Below, one piece after another: positions 8,250 to 16,920 of a stretch of 46,621 nt of DNA. Location of the stretch: NCBI GenBank assembly GCA_964567545.1, contig CAZMNB010000006.1, forward strand, positions 1-46,621, written 5' to 3'. Within the stretch, counting starts at the first letter, position 1. Every line of letters begins with the position of its first letter. The position numbers were made by a program, and so were the translations under genes. The notes beneath the pieces are model-generated. The model was not told the origin of the DNA. It worked only from the letters and a program-made list of their open reading frames with translations, and ran no database searches. The DNA comes from UBA7398 sp964567545 (lineage in GTDB: Bacteria; Actinomycetota; Actinomycetes; Nanopelagicales; Nanopelagicaceae).

Positions 8250-9772
8250 TCAATCAGTTTTGTGCGGCGCTCAGTCGCATACTTCTTAGACACCTCTGTC
8301 AATTCATCGGCCACTTGTTTACGTAGCGCATCATCACTTTTTAAAAGAGCGGTCAGAGCGGCGATCGTTGTTTTTAAGTCTTTCTGTTCACTCTCTAGTT
8401 CAAGTTTTGACATTTTAGTTAGTCGGCGAAGTGGCATATCCAAAATGTAATTGGCTTGTTCATCGCTCAATTTGAAACCTTTAATTAAGGCTGCTTTTGC
8501 TTCGGCAGCATCATCGCTACCTCTAATAATCTTAATTACTTTATCAATATCAATAATTGCTTTCAATAGGCCATCAACCAAATTTAGACGAGCTGTGGCT
8601 TTATCTTTACGAAAGTTGGAGCGGCGAGTTACTACTTCAATTCGATGATTTATAAATACTTGCAAAAACTCTTTCAAGCCAAGAGTTCTTGGTTTTCCAC
8701 CAACTAGCGCAACTGCGTTGATTGAAAAAGCGTCTTCAAGTGGCGTTAATCGGTAAAGATTTTCTAGTACATCTTCCGATTCAAATCCGTTTTTAAGTTC
8801 TATTACAACCTTTGTACCCTGCTGGCCATCTGTTAAATCAATAATGTCCGAGATACCTTGAATTTTCTTTGCTTTAACTAAATCAGAGATCTTTTCCACA
8901 ACTTTTTCAGGGCCAATATTGAAAGGAAGTTCGGTTATCGTAATGCCAACTTTTCTAGAAGTTACTTTGCTAATTTCAACTTTAGCCCGAACTTTAAAAG
9001 CTCCTTTACCGGTTTGATAAGCTTCTAGCACGCCTTCTTTTCCGACCAACTCGCCGCCAGTAGGGAAATCTGGGCCAGGAATAAATTTCATTAGCTGTTT
9101 GAGTGTCGCGTTCGGAGTTTCAATCAAATGCTTTGTGGCTGCGATGACTTCACCAAGATTATGCGGAGCCATATTGGTTGCCATTCCAACAGCGATACCG
9201 GTTGCGCCATTGACTAATAGGTTCGGGAATGCAGCGGGCAGGACTTGCGGTTCCAATAATTGACCATCGTAATTAGCGGCAAAATCAACGGTGTTTTCGT
9301 CGGCCTCTTCGACCATCAACATAGCTGCGGTGGCTAAACGTGCTTCGGTATAGCGCATAGCGGCTGGACCGGCATCTAATGAACCGAAATTTCCATGACC
9401 ATCAATCAGCGGTAACCGCATTGAAAAGTTTTGTGACATACGAACCAGCGCGTCATAAATTGCACCATCTCCATGTGGATGTAATTTACCCATTACTTCA
9501 CCAACTACACGCGCGCTCTTAACGTGGCCACGTTCTGGTCGAAGTCCCATCTCCGCCATCTGATGGAGAATTCGTCTATGTACCGGTTTTAAGCCATCGC
9601 GAGCATCTGGAAGTGCACGAGAATAAATAACTGAGTACGCGTACTCCAGAAAAGATCCTGACATTTCAGAAGAGACATCGATATCAACCACCTTGCCGGC
9701 ATATTCGCCTGGCTTTGGGCCAACAACCTTCGCACTCTTCTTACTTGCTTTGCTCTCGGGCTTTTTACTCAC
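8246..9772 (-). CDS. parC: DNA topoisomerase IV subunit A lacking the C-terminal domain
   Basis: DNA breakage-reunion subunit of a type IIA topoisomerase. Starting at GTG 9772 it is 508 residues: a Lys-rich N-terminal stretch, the winged-helix region with YSVIYSRALPDARDGLKPVH, the catalytic Tyr Y141 in AMRYTEARL, the tower domain, and the coiled coil ending ...KKYATERRTKLID. In the family this ERRT point is followed by about 300 residues of beta-pinwheel; here TAG follows at once and the next bases are parE on the other strand, so the C-terminal domain is absent and not merely frameshifted. An open frame extends upstream to 9847 but would overlap psuK. No clear ribosome binding site precedes 9772. 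Possibly co-transcribed with psuG-psuK, 32 bases upstream. Confidence 0.88.
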   Translation of the reverse strand: MSKKPESKASKKSAKVVGPKPGEYAGKVVDIDVSSEMSGSFLEYAYSVIYSRALPDARDGLKPVHRRILHQMAEMGLRPERGHVKSARVVGEVMGKLHPHGDGAIYDALVRMSQNFSMRLPLIDGHGNFGSLDAGPAAMRYTEARLATAAMLMVEEADENTVDFAANYDGQLLEPQVLPAAFPNLLVNGATGIAVGMATNMAPHNLGEVIAATKHLIETPNATLKQLMKFIPGPDFPTGGELVGKEGVLEAYQTGKGAFKVRAKVEISKVTSRKVGITITELPFNIGPEKVVEKISDLVKAKKIQGISDIIDLTDGQQGTKVVIELKNGFESEDVLENLYRLTPLEDAFSINAVALVGGKPRTLGLKEFLQVFINHRIEVVTRRSNFRKDKATARLNLVDGLLKAIIDIDKVIKIIRGSDDAAEAKAALIKGFKLSDEQANYILDMPLRRLTKMSKLELESEQKDLKTTIAALTALLKSDDALRKQVADELTEVSKKYATERRTKLID

Positions 9773-9804
9773 GGGCGTGATTCTGCCAAGTAAAAGTAGA
9801 AAAG

Positions 9805-10692
9805 TTAGGGATTGACGGGCGGTCTTGCTCCGATAATTGCGACACATTGGGTCGCGAGGTCAATAGCGCTTCCAATTGCAGCCAGTACATCGGATTTCTC
9901 AATCCATGAGCCAATAAAGCCGGCAGCAAATGCATCGCCCGCTCCGGTTGTATCAATAACGTTTGTTGATTTTGCGGCCATATCCAAAAATTCTGTTTTA
10001 TGCGAAATGGCCATCGCACCTTGTGAGCCTCGCTTGATTACAACAATTGGAACTATTTCGTGTAATTCTTTTAGCGCTAATTGAATATCGCTTCGCCCAG
10101 TTAGGTAGAAAGCTTCCTCCTCATTCAAAATCACCACATCCATTCGTGGCAAAATATTCTTCACAACTGATAGACCAATATGACTCATGGTTCCAACTGA
10201 AGCTGGATCAAAAATAATTGGGATCTTGGCGGATGTAATCGCATTAACCATAGCCACAACGCCAGTAGTTGAAGCGGGATTCAATAATGAATAACCGGAA
10301 AGGTAAACTGCCGATACATTATCTAGCGCTGGCAAATCTGAAAGGTTTAACCCTGAATTTGCGCCAGATTCTGGGAACATCGTGCGCTCACCAGTCTTAT
10401 CAACCAGCACAGCAACTACTCCGGTTTGCGCACCCTTTATGACGATATTTGCATGGGTTACGCCTAAATTATCAAGCTCCGCCATGACAGCAGTACCTGC
10501 TGGATCATCCCCAACTCGGGAGACCAACTGGACTGCTCGTTTCGAGTAAGCCAACCAAGATGCAACGTTTGCGGCTGCACCACCTCCATGAGTCGAAATT
10601 TTTGCAGGAGTATCACTTCCGTAATTTATTTCTGAATTAATCCGAACCACCACATCGAGCATTACATCTCCGATGCATAAAATTAACCCCAT
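9805..10692 (-). CDS. psuK: PfkB-family kinase, probable pseudouridine kinase (PsuK)
   Basis: 295-residue ribokinase-fold sugar/nucleoside kinase. N-terminal GDVMLDVVVR and GGGAAANVA form the substrate-binding region; the C-terminal signature DTTGAGDAFAAGF holds the catalytic Asp and anion hole. Many PfkB proteins look alike, but this one starts 2 bases after psuG, and PsuK/PsuG act in sequence: pseudouridine to pseudouridine 5'-phosphate, then to uracil and ribose 5-phosphate. The assignment to pseudouridine therefore rests on context. ATG at 10692. Cytoplasmic. Confidence 0.82.
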   Translation of the reverse strand: MGLILCIGDVMLDVVVRINSEINYGSDTPAKISTHGGGAAANVASWLAYSKRAVQLVSRVGDDPAGTAVMAELDNLGVTHANIVIKGAQTGVVAVLVDKTGERTMFPESGANSGLNLSDLPALDNVSAVYLSGYSLLNPASTTGVVAMVNAITSAKIPIIFDPASVGTMSHIGLSVVKNILPRMDVVILNEEEAFYLTGRSDIQLALKELHEIVPIVVIKRGSQGAMAISHKTEFLDMAAKSTNVIDTTGAGDAFAAGFIGSWIEKSDVLAAIGSAIDLATQCVAIIGARPPVNP

Positions 10693-10694
10693 AC

Positions 10695-11588
10695 TTATTG
10701 GGCTGCCTTGGCAATTTGCGCAGCGAGTTTTGCATTAGATTTTATAATTTCAATATTTACTTCAAGTGATTCACCATTGCTCGCGTTGTGGAAATACTCA
10801 AGTAAGAACGGGGTTACCGCTTTCCCAGAGATATCATTGGCAGCGGCTTTTGCTAAGCCAGATTTTAATAATTCATCATGGGTTGAACGGTCCATCTCAG
10901 CACTTACAGGATTTGCAATAATAAGCGCGCAATCATTAGTTTTTAGCAGATTTCGCTTTTTTAAGATTTCTACTACTTCAGAAACTGAATCAGCGCGATG
11001 CTCAAGCGGAAAGCCAGAATCAATTAAATAGAAACCTGGGAACCGGTCAGTTTTAAAACCAACAATAGGAATCCCTAAAGTCTCTAAGCATTCTAGCGTT
11101 GCTGAAACATCTAAAATAGATTTTACGCCAGCACAGATGACCGTAATTGGAGTATTTGCTAACGCAGAAAGATCTGCCGATATATCCCAAGATTCGCGCG
11201 CACCCCGATGAACTCCGCCTAATCCGCCAGTTGCAAAAAAAGAAATTCCAGATGCATGCGCAATTTGGGATGTTGCAGCAACAGTGGTTGCGGCGCTCAT
11301 TCCCTTTGCCGCAAATATGGCCAAGTCTCTAGTTGATGCTTTCGAAACGTTTCTATCATTTGCAATCTGTTCTAATTCATTTTGCGCTAACCCAACGTGA
11401 ATTTCACCGTCGATCATCGCAATTGTGGCTGGAGTTGCACCATTTGCCCTAACAATTGATTCAACTTCAATGGCAACTTCTAAATTTCTTGGCCTTGGCA
11501 GGCCATGGCTAATAATGGTGGATTCCAAAGCAACTATCGGGGAGTTATTGGCAATCGCGCGCCTAACTTCAGCGGAGTAGGTACTCAT
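10695..11588 (-). CDS. psuG: Pseudouridine-5'-phosphate glycosidase (PsuG)
   Basis: Cleaves the C-C glycosidic bond of pseudouridine 5'-phosphate to uracil and ribose 5-phosphate. The roughly 297-residue protein shows family blocks VALESTIISHGLPRP, GATPATIAMIDG, KASTRDLA (with a family-conserved Lys), FATGGLGGVHRGA and VICAGVKSILD. The start chosen is ATG 11588 (MSTYSAEVRRAI); an upstream frame to 11609 adds seven residues not seen in the family. No Shine-Dalgarno is visible, so the message may be leaderless. It is divergent from the phosphodiesterase gene and upstream of psuK, making a two-gene catabolic operon for modified RNA nucleosides. Confidence 0.93.
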   Translation of the reverse strand: MSTYSAEVRRAIANNSPIVALESTIISHGLPRPRNLEVAIEVESIVRANGATPATIAMIDGEIHVGLAQNELEQIANDRNVSKASTRDLAIFAAKGMSAATTVAATSQIAHASGISFFATGGLGGVHRGARESWDISADLSALANTPITVICAGVKSILDVSATLECLETLGIPIVGFKTDRFPGFYLIDSGFPLEHRADSVSEVVEILKKRNLLKTNDCALIIANPVSAEMDRSTHDELLKSGLAKAAANDISGKAVTPFLLEYFHNASNGESLEVNIEIIKSNAKLAAQIAKAAQ

Positions 11589-11631
11589 AAGGATGAAGGT
11601 TATCGTCAATTTTTACTGGAAAGATACCGCT

Positions 11632-12735
11632 ATGGCTCACTTACTCTCTGACTTATCTCAGTCAGTATTTTCAAGTCTTGGTTTGGTTGATACCAAAGAC
11701 TTGCTTTCGCTTGGAGAGAGTCCGGCAGCGCGAGAATGCATTTTATTAATTGACGGTATGGGAAGCAACGCAATTTCAGAATTCGGTTCGTACCTTCCAA
11801 TAAAAGATCAAATGAAATTTGTTGAAACCCTTTCTTCAAATTTTCCTTCGACAACTGTCACAAATTTAACTTCTTTAGGAACCGGAGTTCATCCGGGTGA
11901 GCATGGGATGTTGGGTTACACCATGCGAGTTCCCAGAAGTGGAACCCCTGGACGACTACTTAATGCGCTGCGATGGGATGAACGCGTTGATCCAGTCACT
12001 TGGCAGAATGTGGATACGCTTTTTGAACGAGGCGTTTCGGCTGGATTATCTGTTTCACATGTTGCTGCAAAACGATATCAAGATAGTGGCTTCACCGAGG
12101 CCGCGTTGAGAGGCGCACAATATCGTGGTGCTAATAGTTCGCTCGATTTAATAACGCAGGCTGCAATTGCGCTAGAAAAACCAAAATCATTTGCTTATAT
12201 TTACATAAATGATTTAGATGAAGCGGCGCATAGCGATGGGATGGGTTCTGAGAAATGGTTAGACGCACTTGTAAAAACTAATGAACTAGTGACGGGTTTA
12301 TTGGAGCGTTTACCAACTGGAACAAGGCTATGGCTAACTGCGGATCATGGAATGATCAACCGGAAAGATTTCACGGTGCTTGGTAAAGATAATTCACTTT
12401 TGGAGAATGTGACTCTTTTAGGTGGCGAACCTAGAGCTAGGCATTTATATGTTAGAGGTGGATCGGAGATTGATGTTTTAACGCAATGGCGCGAATTCTT
12501 TGGAGGTTCAGTCGAACTCTTTTTAAAACAAGATGCGATAGCTGCAGGCTTATTTGGAGAATTAGTGACTGAAAATAGCTTTGACAGATTAGGCGATGTA
12601 ATCGCGGTACCTAATGGTGATTTAGTTCTAATTGAACCGGAAAAGGAAAAGCAACAGTTAGCAATGGTTGGCCATCATGGTGGACTTACAGCGGCCGAAC
12701 TGGATATCCCGCTCTACGGTGGAATAGCAAGGTAA
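11632..12735 (+). CDS. Alkaline-phosphatase-superfamily phosphodiesterase
   Basis: 367 residues from ATG 11632, type I phosphodiesterase/nucleotide pyrophosphatase family. Metal-binding blocks seen: LLIDGMGSNA (first Asp), TVTNLTSLGTGVHPGEHG (nucleophile Thr/Ser region), INDLDEAAHSDG (Asp and His) and LTADHGMIN (Asp and His). No signal peptide is evident, so probably cytoplasmic. An alternative ATG at 11593 lacks spacing for a ribosome site and would almost touch the psuG start; 11632 has GGAAAG 8 bases upstream. Substrate unknown; members hydrolyse nucleotide or phospholipid phosphodiesters. Convergent with sepH, 2 bases apart. Confidence 0.82.
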   Translation: MAHLLSDLSQSVFSSLGLVDTKDLLSLGESPAARECILLIDGMGSNAISEFGSYLPIKDQMKFVETLSSNFPSTTVTNLTSLGTGVHPGEHGMLGYTMRVPRSGTPGRLLNALRWDERVDPVTWQNVDTLFERGVSAGLSVSHVAAKRYQDSGFTEAALRGAQYRGANSSLDLITQAAIALEKPKSFAYIYINDLDEAAHSDGMGSEKWLDALVKTNELVTGLLERLPTGTRLWLTADHGMINRKDFTVLGKDNSLLENVTLLGGEPRARHLYVRGGSEIDVLTQWREFFGGSVELFLKQDAIAAGLFGELVTENSFDRLGDVIAVPNGDLVLIEPEKEKQQLAMVGHHGGLTAAELDIPLYGGIAR

Positions 12736-12737
12736 AT

Positions 12738-13592
12738 TTATTCTTCTTCTTTATCTCGCTTTGATCCGAACATAATGTCATCCCACGAAGGAATTGAGAT
12801 TCTGCGCTTTACACCATCCCGTTTGGCTTCTGGTTCGATATCTAAAGTTTCCTGGAGCGCTGGTGGCGTGGGTGCTTCAATTGGATTATCTTCTTCTTGC
12901 ATCGGATCCGTTCTAACTGCTACCAATCTTGGCGCTTGGCGATCCGAATTAGATGTATCGCCCGTCGGGAAAATCATTCCATGATCGTTGCGCGGTGCTG
13001 GTTTAGCTAAACTTTCTTCGCCACCAATCCATCTCGCACCTTCATCTAGTGAGGTTAAAGTTCTCCGGGTTGCATCAAAACTCCAGATAGCAGTTCCGGC
13101 ACCATCTCGGTTTGGATACTCTAAATTGATACTCCAGCTACTGTCTTCATTTCTTGAAGTGTTCCAATGGACTAGGTTCATATCTACGCCACGGGGTGCT
13201 AAACGATGCAAAACTAAATCTCCGAGAGTTTGTGATTGAGAATCTTTTCGGAGCGGAGTTTTCTGTGCTAACTCCAAAATGTATGCACGTTCTTGCATGA
13301 TCGGTCCAGAAAATCTCTCAATTTTTTCCATCGAAACATTCCCTAGTCGCGAAATTTCATCAGCGCTTTCGCCTGCGCGCAATCGCGCTTGAATCTCCTT
13401 AATAGTCATTTCTTCTGGAGTCTGTTCTTGAACAGCGGAAAGTCTGGCTTGATTAACAGTTGCGCGGAGAGAATCACTTATTCTAACTGTGTACTTAGCG
13501 CCGCCATTGTCGGTTAGTTCCAGATGATTGCCATCTTCGGAGCGACCCAATACCCGAAGATCCTTATTATTGATTGGCTGTTCTGAATTCAC
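12738..13592 (-). CDS. sepH: Septation protein SepH (DUF3071)
   Basis: Actinobacterial cell-division protein that binds FtsZ and promotes Z-ring assembly. About 284 residues. The N-terminal conserved domain starts KDLRVLGRSEDGNHLELTDNGG, followed by a helix-turn-helix-like segment EEMTIKEIQARLRAGES...EISRLGNVSMEKIERFSGPI (about residues 60-105), then a conserved block around HRLAPRGVD; the C-terminal third is acidic, proline-rich and low in complexity, as in the family, ending in SIPSWDDIMFG. The start is uncertain: GTG 13592 or TTG 13610, neither with a good ribosome site. Convergent with the phosphodiesterase. Confidence 0.9.
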   Translation of the reverse strand: MNSEQPINNKDLRVLGRSEDGNHLELTDNGGAKYTVRISDSLRATVNQARLSAVQEQTPEEMTIKEIQARLRAGESADEISRLGNVSMEKIERFSGPIMQERAYILELAQKTPLRKDSQSQTLGDLVLHRLAPRGVDMNLVHWNTSRNEDSSWSINLEYPNRDGAGTAIWSFDATRRTLTSLDEGARWIGGEESLAKPAPRNDHGMIFPTGDTSNSDRQAPRLVAVRTDPMQEEDNPIEAPTPPALQETLDIEPEAKRDGVKRRISIPSWDDIMFGSKRDKEEE

Positions 13593-13657
13593 AGGGAAAG
13601 ATTGCCACAAATCATTGGTTAAGTCGGGGATAACACCCTAGAAAACGGGTCTAATGC

Positions 13658-14869
13658 CTATTCAGTTCTTGGTTTTAGCCAGACTTTAAAGTAAATAATC
13701 AAAGTGAATATCGAAAGTCCCATAGAAATCACGGGCACAATAAATGCGGTTTGTGCACCAGTGGTATCAATAATGTGACCCGTGATTGCACCAGGAAACG
13801 CACCACCCAATATTAATCCAGAGAGTATCCAAGCTAGCGTTTCAGTAACCTGGTTTTCTTCCACTAAATTTTGAGCTGCGGTGTAGGCAGCAACAATCAA
13901 TGGTGCGATGCAGATTCCGTTTAGAAAAAGAGCAATTGATAAGGTGACAAAATTACCCGGAGATAGTTTCGCCGCAAATATTAGCGGGAGCGTGAAAATA
14001 GCTAGCGCAATCGTGAAAAATATAAATCTATGGTTTGCTGCTATTTTCCAATGCAGTGCGCCATTAATAAAAGCAGCAATTAAACTTCCTAGCGCCCAGA
14101 TAGCGTAGAGCAATCCAGTCTGTGATTTAGCGCCGTATTGATCAGCATAGCCAACAATTATTAATCCGGTTGCTGCAAAAGAAGCGCCGGTAAATATGAA
14201 AGGAAAAAATATTGCTTGAACTTCTGCTTTGAATATTGGGTTCTTATGCTTGATGCCTTTTACTTTTGGATGTGGCGTGGGTTCAGTTTCCGTTTGCGCC
14301 ATAAATAGGATCGAGCCAACGGTTAGGAAAATTGCGGCGGCGAAAATACCTGCCGAAGGTCCGATATTTGTTGCGCATAGCGTTGTAATTATTGGTCCAA
14401 CCATAAACACAATTTCATCTAATAGCGATTCAACCGAGTAGGCAGTATTCATCAATTTTGAATCTCCGTTAAGTACAAACGACCAGCGCCGTCTGACCAT
14501 TTGTCCAGTTCCAACGAATACGCCTTCAAAAATAATTAATAAAAGAAACCAGCTCCACTTTGGTGCATCAAATCGAATTACCGTCAAGAAACCAAGCAGT
14601 GCGCTGAGATGAATTGGGACTGCAATCGCGAGGATGCGACCTTGTCCATATCGGTCAGCAGCACGTGACCACAAAGGAGCAACGAAGGCAGCCATGAGCG
14701 CGCCAATCGCTGTGAAAGTACCAGCTAAGGCATAAGAATCTGTTTTTGCTACAACCACAAAAACTATCGCGATCGACATCATTGAAATTGGCATCCGCGC
14801 GATGAAAGCAGCAAGGGAAAATCGGAACGCACCTTTCGTTCTATAAATATCTAAGTAAGGCGCAATCAT
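13658..14869 (-). CDS. MFS transporter
   Basis: 403-residue integral membrane protein with about twelve hydrophobic segments split in two halves by a basic loop (HPKVKGIKHKNP, about residue 195). The loop-2 signature region ALMAAFVAPLWSRAADRYGQGR, between helices 2 and 3, matches the major facilitator G-x3-D-R-x-G-R pattern in degenerate form. The substrate cannot be inferred. The ATG at 14869 sits 6 bases after a TAGGCT -10-like hexamer, so the transcript is probably leaderless. It is divergent from the IMPase gene with only 31 bases between starts. Confidence 0.85.
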   Translation of the reverse strand: MIAPYLDIYRTKGAFRFSLAAFIARMPISMMSIAIVFVVVAKTDSYALAGTFTAIGALMAAFVAPLWSRAADRYGQGRILAIAVPIHLSALLGFLTVIRFDAPKWSWFLLLIIFEGVFVGTGQMVRRRWSFVLNGDSKLMNTAYSVESLLDEIVFMVGPIITTLCATNIGPSAGIFAAAIFLTVGSILFMAQTETEPTPHPKVKGIKHKNPIFKAEVQAIFFPFIFTGASFAATGLIIVGYADQYGAKSQTGLLYAIWALGSLIAAFINGALHWKIAANHRFIFFTIALAIFTLPLIFAAKLSPGNFVTLSIALFLNGICIAPLIVAAYTAAQNLVEENQVTETLAWILSGLILGGAFPGAITGHIIDTTGAQTAFIVPVISMGLSIFTLIIYFKVWLKPRTE

Positions 14870-14875
14870 GGGGAT

Positions 14876-14895
14876 AGCCTAGCCATGGTTAGATT
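14876..14895. promoter_or_regulatory. Divergent leaderless promoter pair
   Basis: In the 31 bases between two divergent ATG codons lie a minus-strand TAGGCT (complement of 14876-14881), 6 bases from the MFS ATG at 14869, and a plus-strand TAGATT (14890-14895), 5 bases from the IMPase ATG at 14901. Spacing puts both transcription starts at or within a few bases of the start codons, as expected for leaderless messages, and neither gene has a ribosome binding site. -35 boxes are not convincing. Confidence 0.5.
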
Positions 14896-14900
14896 GGGAT

Positions 14901-15680
14901 ATGGCATTTGATGGCGACCTAAAAGTTCTTTGTGACCTAGCTATTGAGGTAGCAAAAAAAGCTGGCGACTTATTAATGCGGCGACCTGCGGTATTTGATT
15001 TATCAGAGAAATCGTCGGTCTTAGATTTTGCAACACAGATGGATATAAAAAGTGAAGCGCTCATTGTAAAATCTTTATTGGACGCAAGACCTGATGATGG
15101 AATTATCGGCGAAGAAGGCGCTGATCGTGAAAGCAAAAGCGGTCTTACTTGGGTAATAGATCCGATAGATGGCACAGTAAATTATTTTTATGGTCTACCC
15201 GGTTGGAATATAAGTATTGGTGTAAAAGATGAAACTGGCGTAATTGCGGGAACAGTGTTTTCGCCTACAACTAATTCACTTTGGTGGGCAACTCGTGGCG
15301 GTGGTGCTTTTTATAATGGAGAAAAAATTCATTGCAACAATCCAGTGACTTTAGATAATGCGTTAATAGCATCAGGTTTTGGTTACGACCGACTGGCTCG
15401 AATTTCGCAGAGCGCTGATATTGCTAAATTACTTCCAATCATTCGTGATATTCGCAGGAATGGTGCTGCAGCAGTGGATCTATGTTATGTAGCCATGGGC
15501 GCAGTCGATGCATATTTTGAAACGGGACTTAATGAGTGGGATTTAGCTGCCGGCGGTTTAATTGCGATGGAAGCGGGGGCTGTAATTTCAGATAGGAATG
15601 GTGGTGCTCCTGGAAAATCTATGGTTCTGGCTGCTGGGCCAGCCCTGCATAGCCAGTTACTAGCCGCGCTCGCGATTTAG
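14901..15680 (+). CDS. Inositol monophosphatase family phosphatase
   Basis: 259-residue Mg-dependent, Li-sensitive phosphatase fold. Metal site blocks: IIGEEGAD (Glu), WVIDPIDGTVNYFYGLP (DPxDGT motif) and the C-terminal NEWDLAAGGLIAMEAG (WDxAAG). The family includes inositol-1-phosphatase (SuhB) and histidinol-phosphate phosphatase; I cannot choose between them. Neighbours give no histidine genes. ATG at 14901, probably leaderless. Stop at 15680 is 95 bases before rplS. Confidence 0.86.
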   Translation: MAFDGDLKVLCDLAIEVAKKAGDLLMRRPAVFDLSEKSSVLDFATQMDIKSEALIVKSLLDARPDDGIIGEEGADRESKSGLTWVIDPIDGTVNYFYGLPGWNISIGVKDETGVIAGTVFSPTTNSLWWATRGGGAFYNGEKIHCNNPVTLDNALIASGFGYDRLARISQSADIAKLLPIIRDIRRNGAAAVDLCYVAMGAVDAYFETGLNEWDLAAGGLIAMEAGAVISDRNGGAPGKSMVLAAGPALHSQLLAALAI

Positions 15681-15720
15681 TACTTTCCCGCTTGCTATGG
15701 CAAGATACGGGGTCTGTCGG

Positions 15721-15742
15721 GTGATAGCTCGACTAGCTACAC
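15721..15742 (+). promoter_or_regulatory. Hairpin in the rplS leader
   Basis: GTG, a bulged A, TAGCT, a 5-base loop, then AGCTACAC: eight pairs, ending 33 bases before the rplS start. It is the only secondary structure I see in the 95-base leader and could be part of an L19 autoregulatory leader, as known in other phyla, or simply a stable 5' stem. Sequence similarity to known L19 leaders is not visible by eye. Confidence 0.3.
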
Positions 15743-15775
15743 CTCAAAAAGTGTGAAATAGCGTTAGGAAAAATA

Positions 15776-16246
15776 ATGAACGTGCTCGATGCGGTCGATT
15801 CCGCTTCTCTCCGCTCCGATATCCCAAACTTCCGTGCTGGCGATGAACTAAAAGTTCACGTTCGAGTTATCGAAGGCAACAAGAGCCGAATTCAGGTTTT
15901 CCAAGGCGTGGTTATCGGCCGTCAAGGTTCGGGTGTGCGTGAGACTTTTAATATTCGTAAAATTTCCTATGGTGTTGGCGTAGAGCGCATTTTCCCAGTG
16001 CATGCTCCAGTAATTGAAAAGATTGAATTAGTCCGAAAGGGCGAGGTTCGTCGCGCCAAACTTTACTTCTTAAGAGATCTACGCGGTAAGGCTGCAAAGA
16101 TCAAAGAGAAGCGCGGTGGCGATGACTTAGCAGCCGCTTATTCAACAACCACTACATCGATTCTCGATGAAGTGAAGCCAGTTGCGGCAGAAGCTCCAGC
16201 TGAAGCGGTTGTTGAAACTTCAGATGCGCAAACAACGGAAGCTTAA
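15776..16246 (+). CDS. rplS: 50S ribosomal protein L19
   Basis: Ribosomal protein at the 30S-50S interface. The core (first 115 or so residues) has the family block FRAGDELKVHVRVIEGNKSR, FQGVVIGRQGSGVRETFNIRKI and VRRAKLYFLRDLRGKAAKIKE. The 156-residue length exceeds the usual 115-120 because of an Ala/Glu/Thr-rich tail of about 40 residues, seen in several actinobacteria. ATG at 15776 with TTAGGA 9 bases upstream. The tail's coding sequence overlaps the start of lepB by 23 bases, so the extension may exist partly to carry the lepB start. First gene of a run rplS-lepB-rnhB-yraN-yifB-dprA-era. Confidence 0.96.
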   Translation: MNVLDAVDSASLRSDIPNFRAGDELKVHVRVIEGNKSRIQVFQGVVIGRQGSGVRETFNIRKISYGVGVERIFPVHAPVIEKIELVRKGEVRRAKLYFLRDLRGKAAKIKEKRGGDDLAAAYSTTTTSILDEVKPVAAEAPAEAVVETSDAQTTEA

Positions 16247-16898
16247 CTCTCTAGGAGAAATTCCACTCCTTGTAATTGTTGCGCTGGTCGTCTCAATTGT
16301 TGTAAAAACTTTTTTAATTCAATTCTTCTATATTCCATCTGGTTCAATGGAGAATACGCTCCAAGTAAACGATCGCGTTGGCGTGAATAAAATTGCGAAT
16401 TTCTTCAGCGATATAAAGCGCGGTGAAGTAGTCGTATTTCGAGATCCAGCTGGTTGGTTGCCAGAACCAGATCCAGCATCTAATGGCATTGTCGGTAAGG
16501 CTAAATCGGCTTTAGTCTTTCTGGGAATTCTGCCAAACCCTGCAAAACAATTTCTAATTAAGCGCGTTGTTGGCGTTGGCGGGGATCACATTGTTTGCTG
16601 CGATGCCACGCATCATTTAAAAGTTAACGGAACCTCAATCAAAGAACCATATATTTTTGAAGGCGATCGCCCAAGTGATACTGATTTTGAAGTTACTGTT
16701 CCGAAAGGATTCATCTGGGTCATGGGAGACCATCGGAGCGCCAGCGCTGATTCCAGATTTCATACCGATGACCCACACAAAGGCATGGTTCCGCTCACTG
16801 CAGTTACTGGACGAGCATCATTTGTAATCTGGCCGCTTAAACACGCAAAATTTTTAGACGCAGGTAGTGATTTATCAAAAGTTTCTGCAACCAAGTAA
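16224..16898 (+). CDS. lepB: Signal peptidase I (LepB)
   Basis: Membrane serine protease that removes signal peptides from exported proteins; catalytic domain outside the membrane. 224 residues from ATG 16224, with one N-terminal transmembrane helix (LLVIVALVVSIVVKTFLI, about residues 14-31), the Ser nucleophile S41 in IPSGSMENTL, the Lys general base K113 in FLIKRVVGVGGD, and box E GDHRSASADSR. The chosen ATG lies inside rplS in another frame (23-base overlap), implying coupled translation; a TTG at 16182 is possible but adds only low-complexity residues. Confidence 0.92.
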   Translation: MRKQRKLNSLGEIPLLVIVALVVSIVVKTFLIQFFYIPSGSMENTLQVNDRVGVNKIANFFSDIKRGEVVVFRDPAGWLPEPDPASNGIVGKAKSALVFLGILPNPAKQFLIKRVVGVGGDHIVCCDATHHLKVNGTSIKEPYIFEGDRPSDTDFEVTVPKGFIWVMGDHRSASADSRFHTDDPHKGMVPLTAVTGRASFVIWPLKHAKFLDAGSDLSKVSATK

Positions 16899-16920
16899 TA
16901 GTAATTGAACTTTGAATTAA

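Noticed and set aside
9773..9847. Upstream extension of the topoisomerase A subunit
   Set aside because: It overlaps the psuK end and gives a hydrophobic stretch absent in the family; GTG 9772 preferred.
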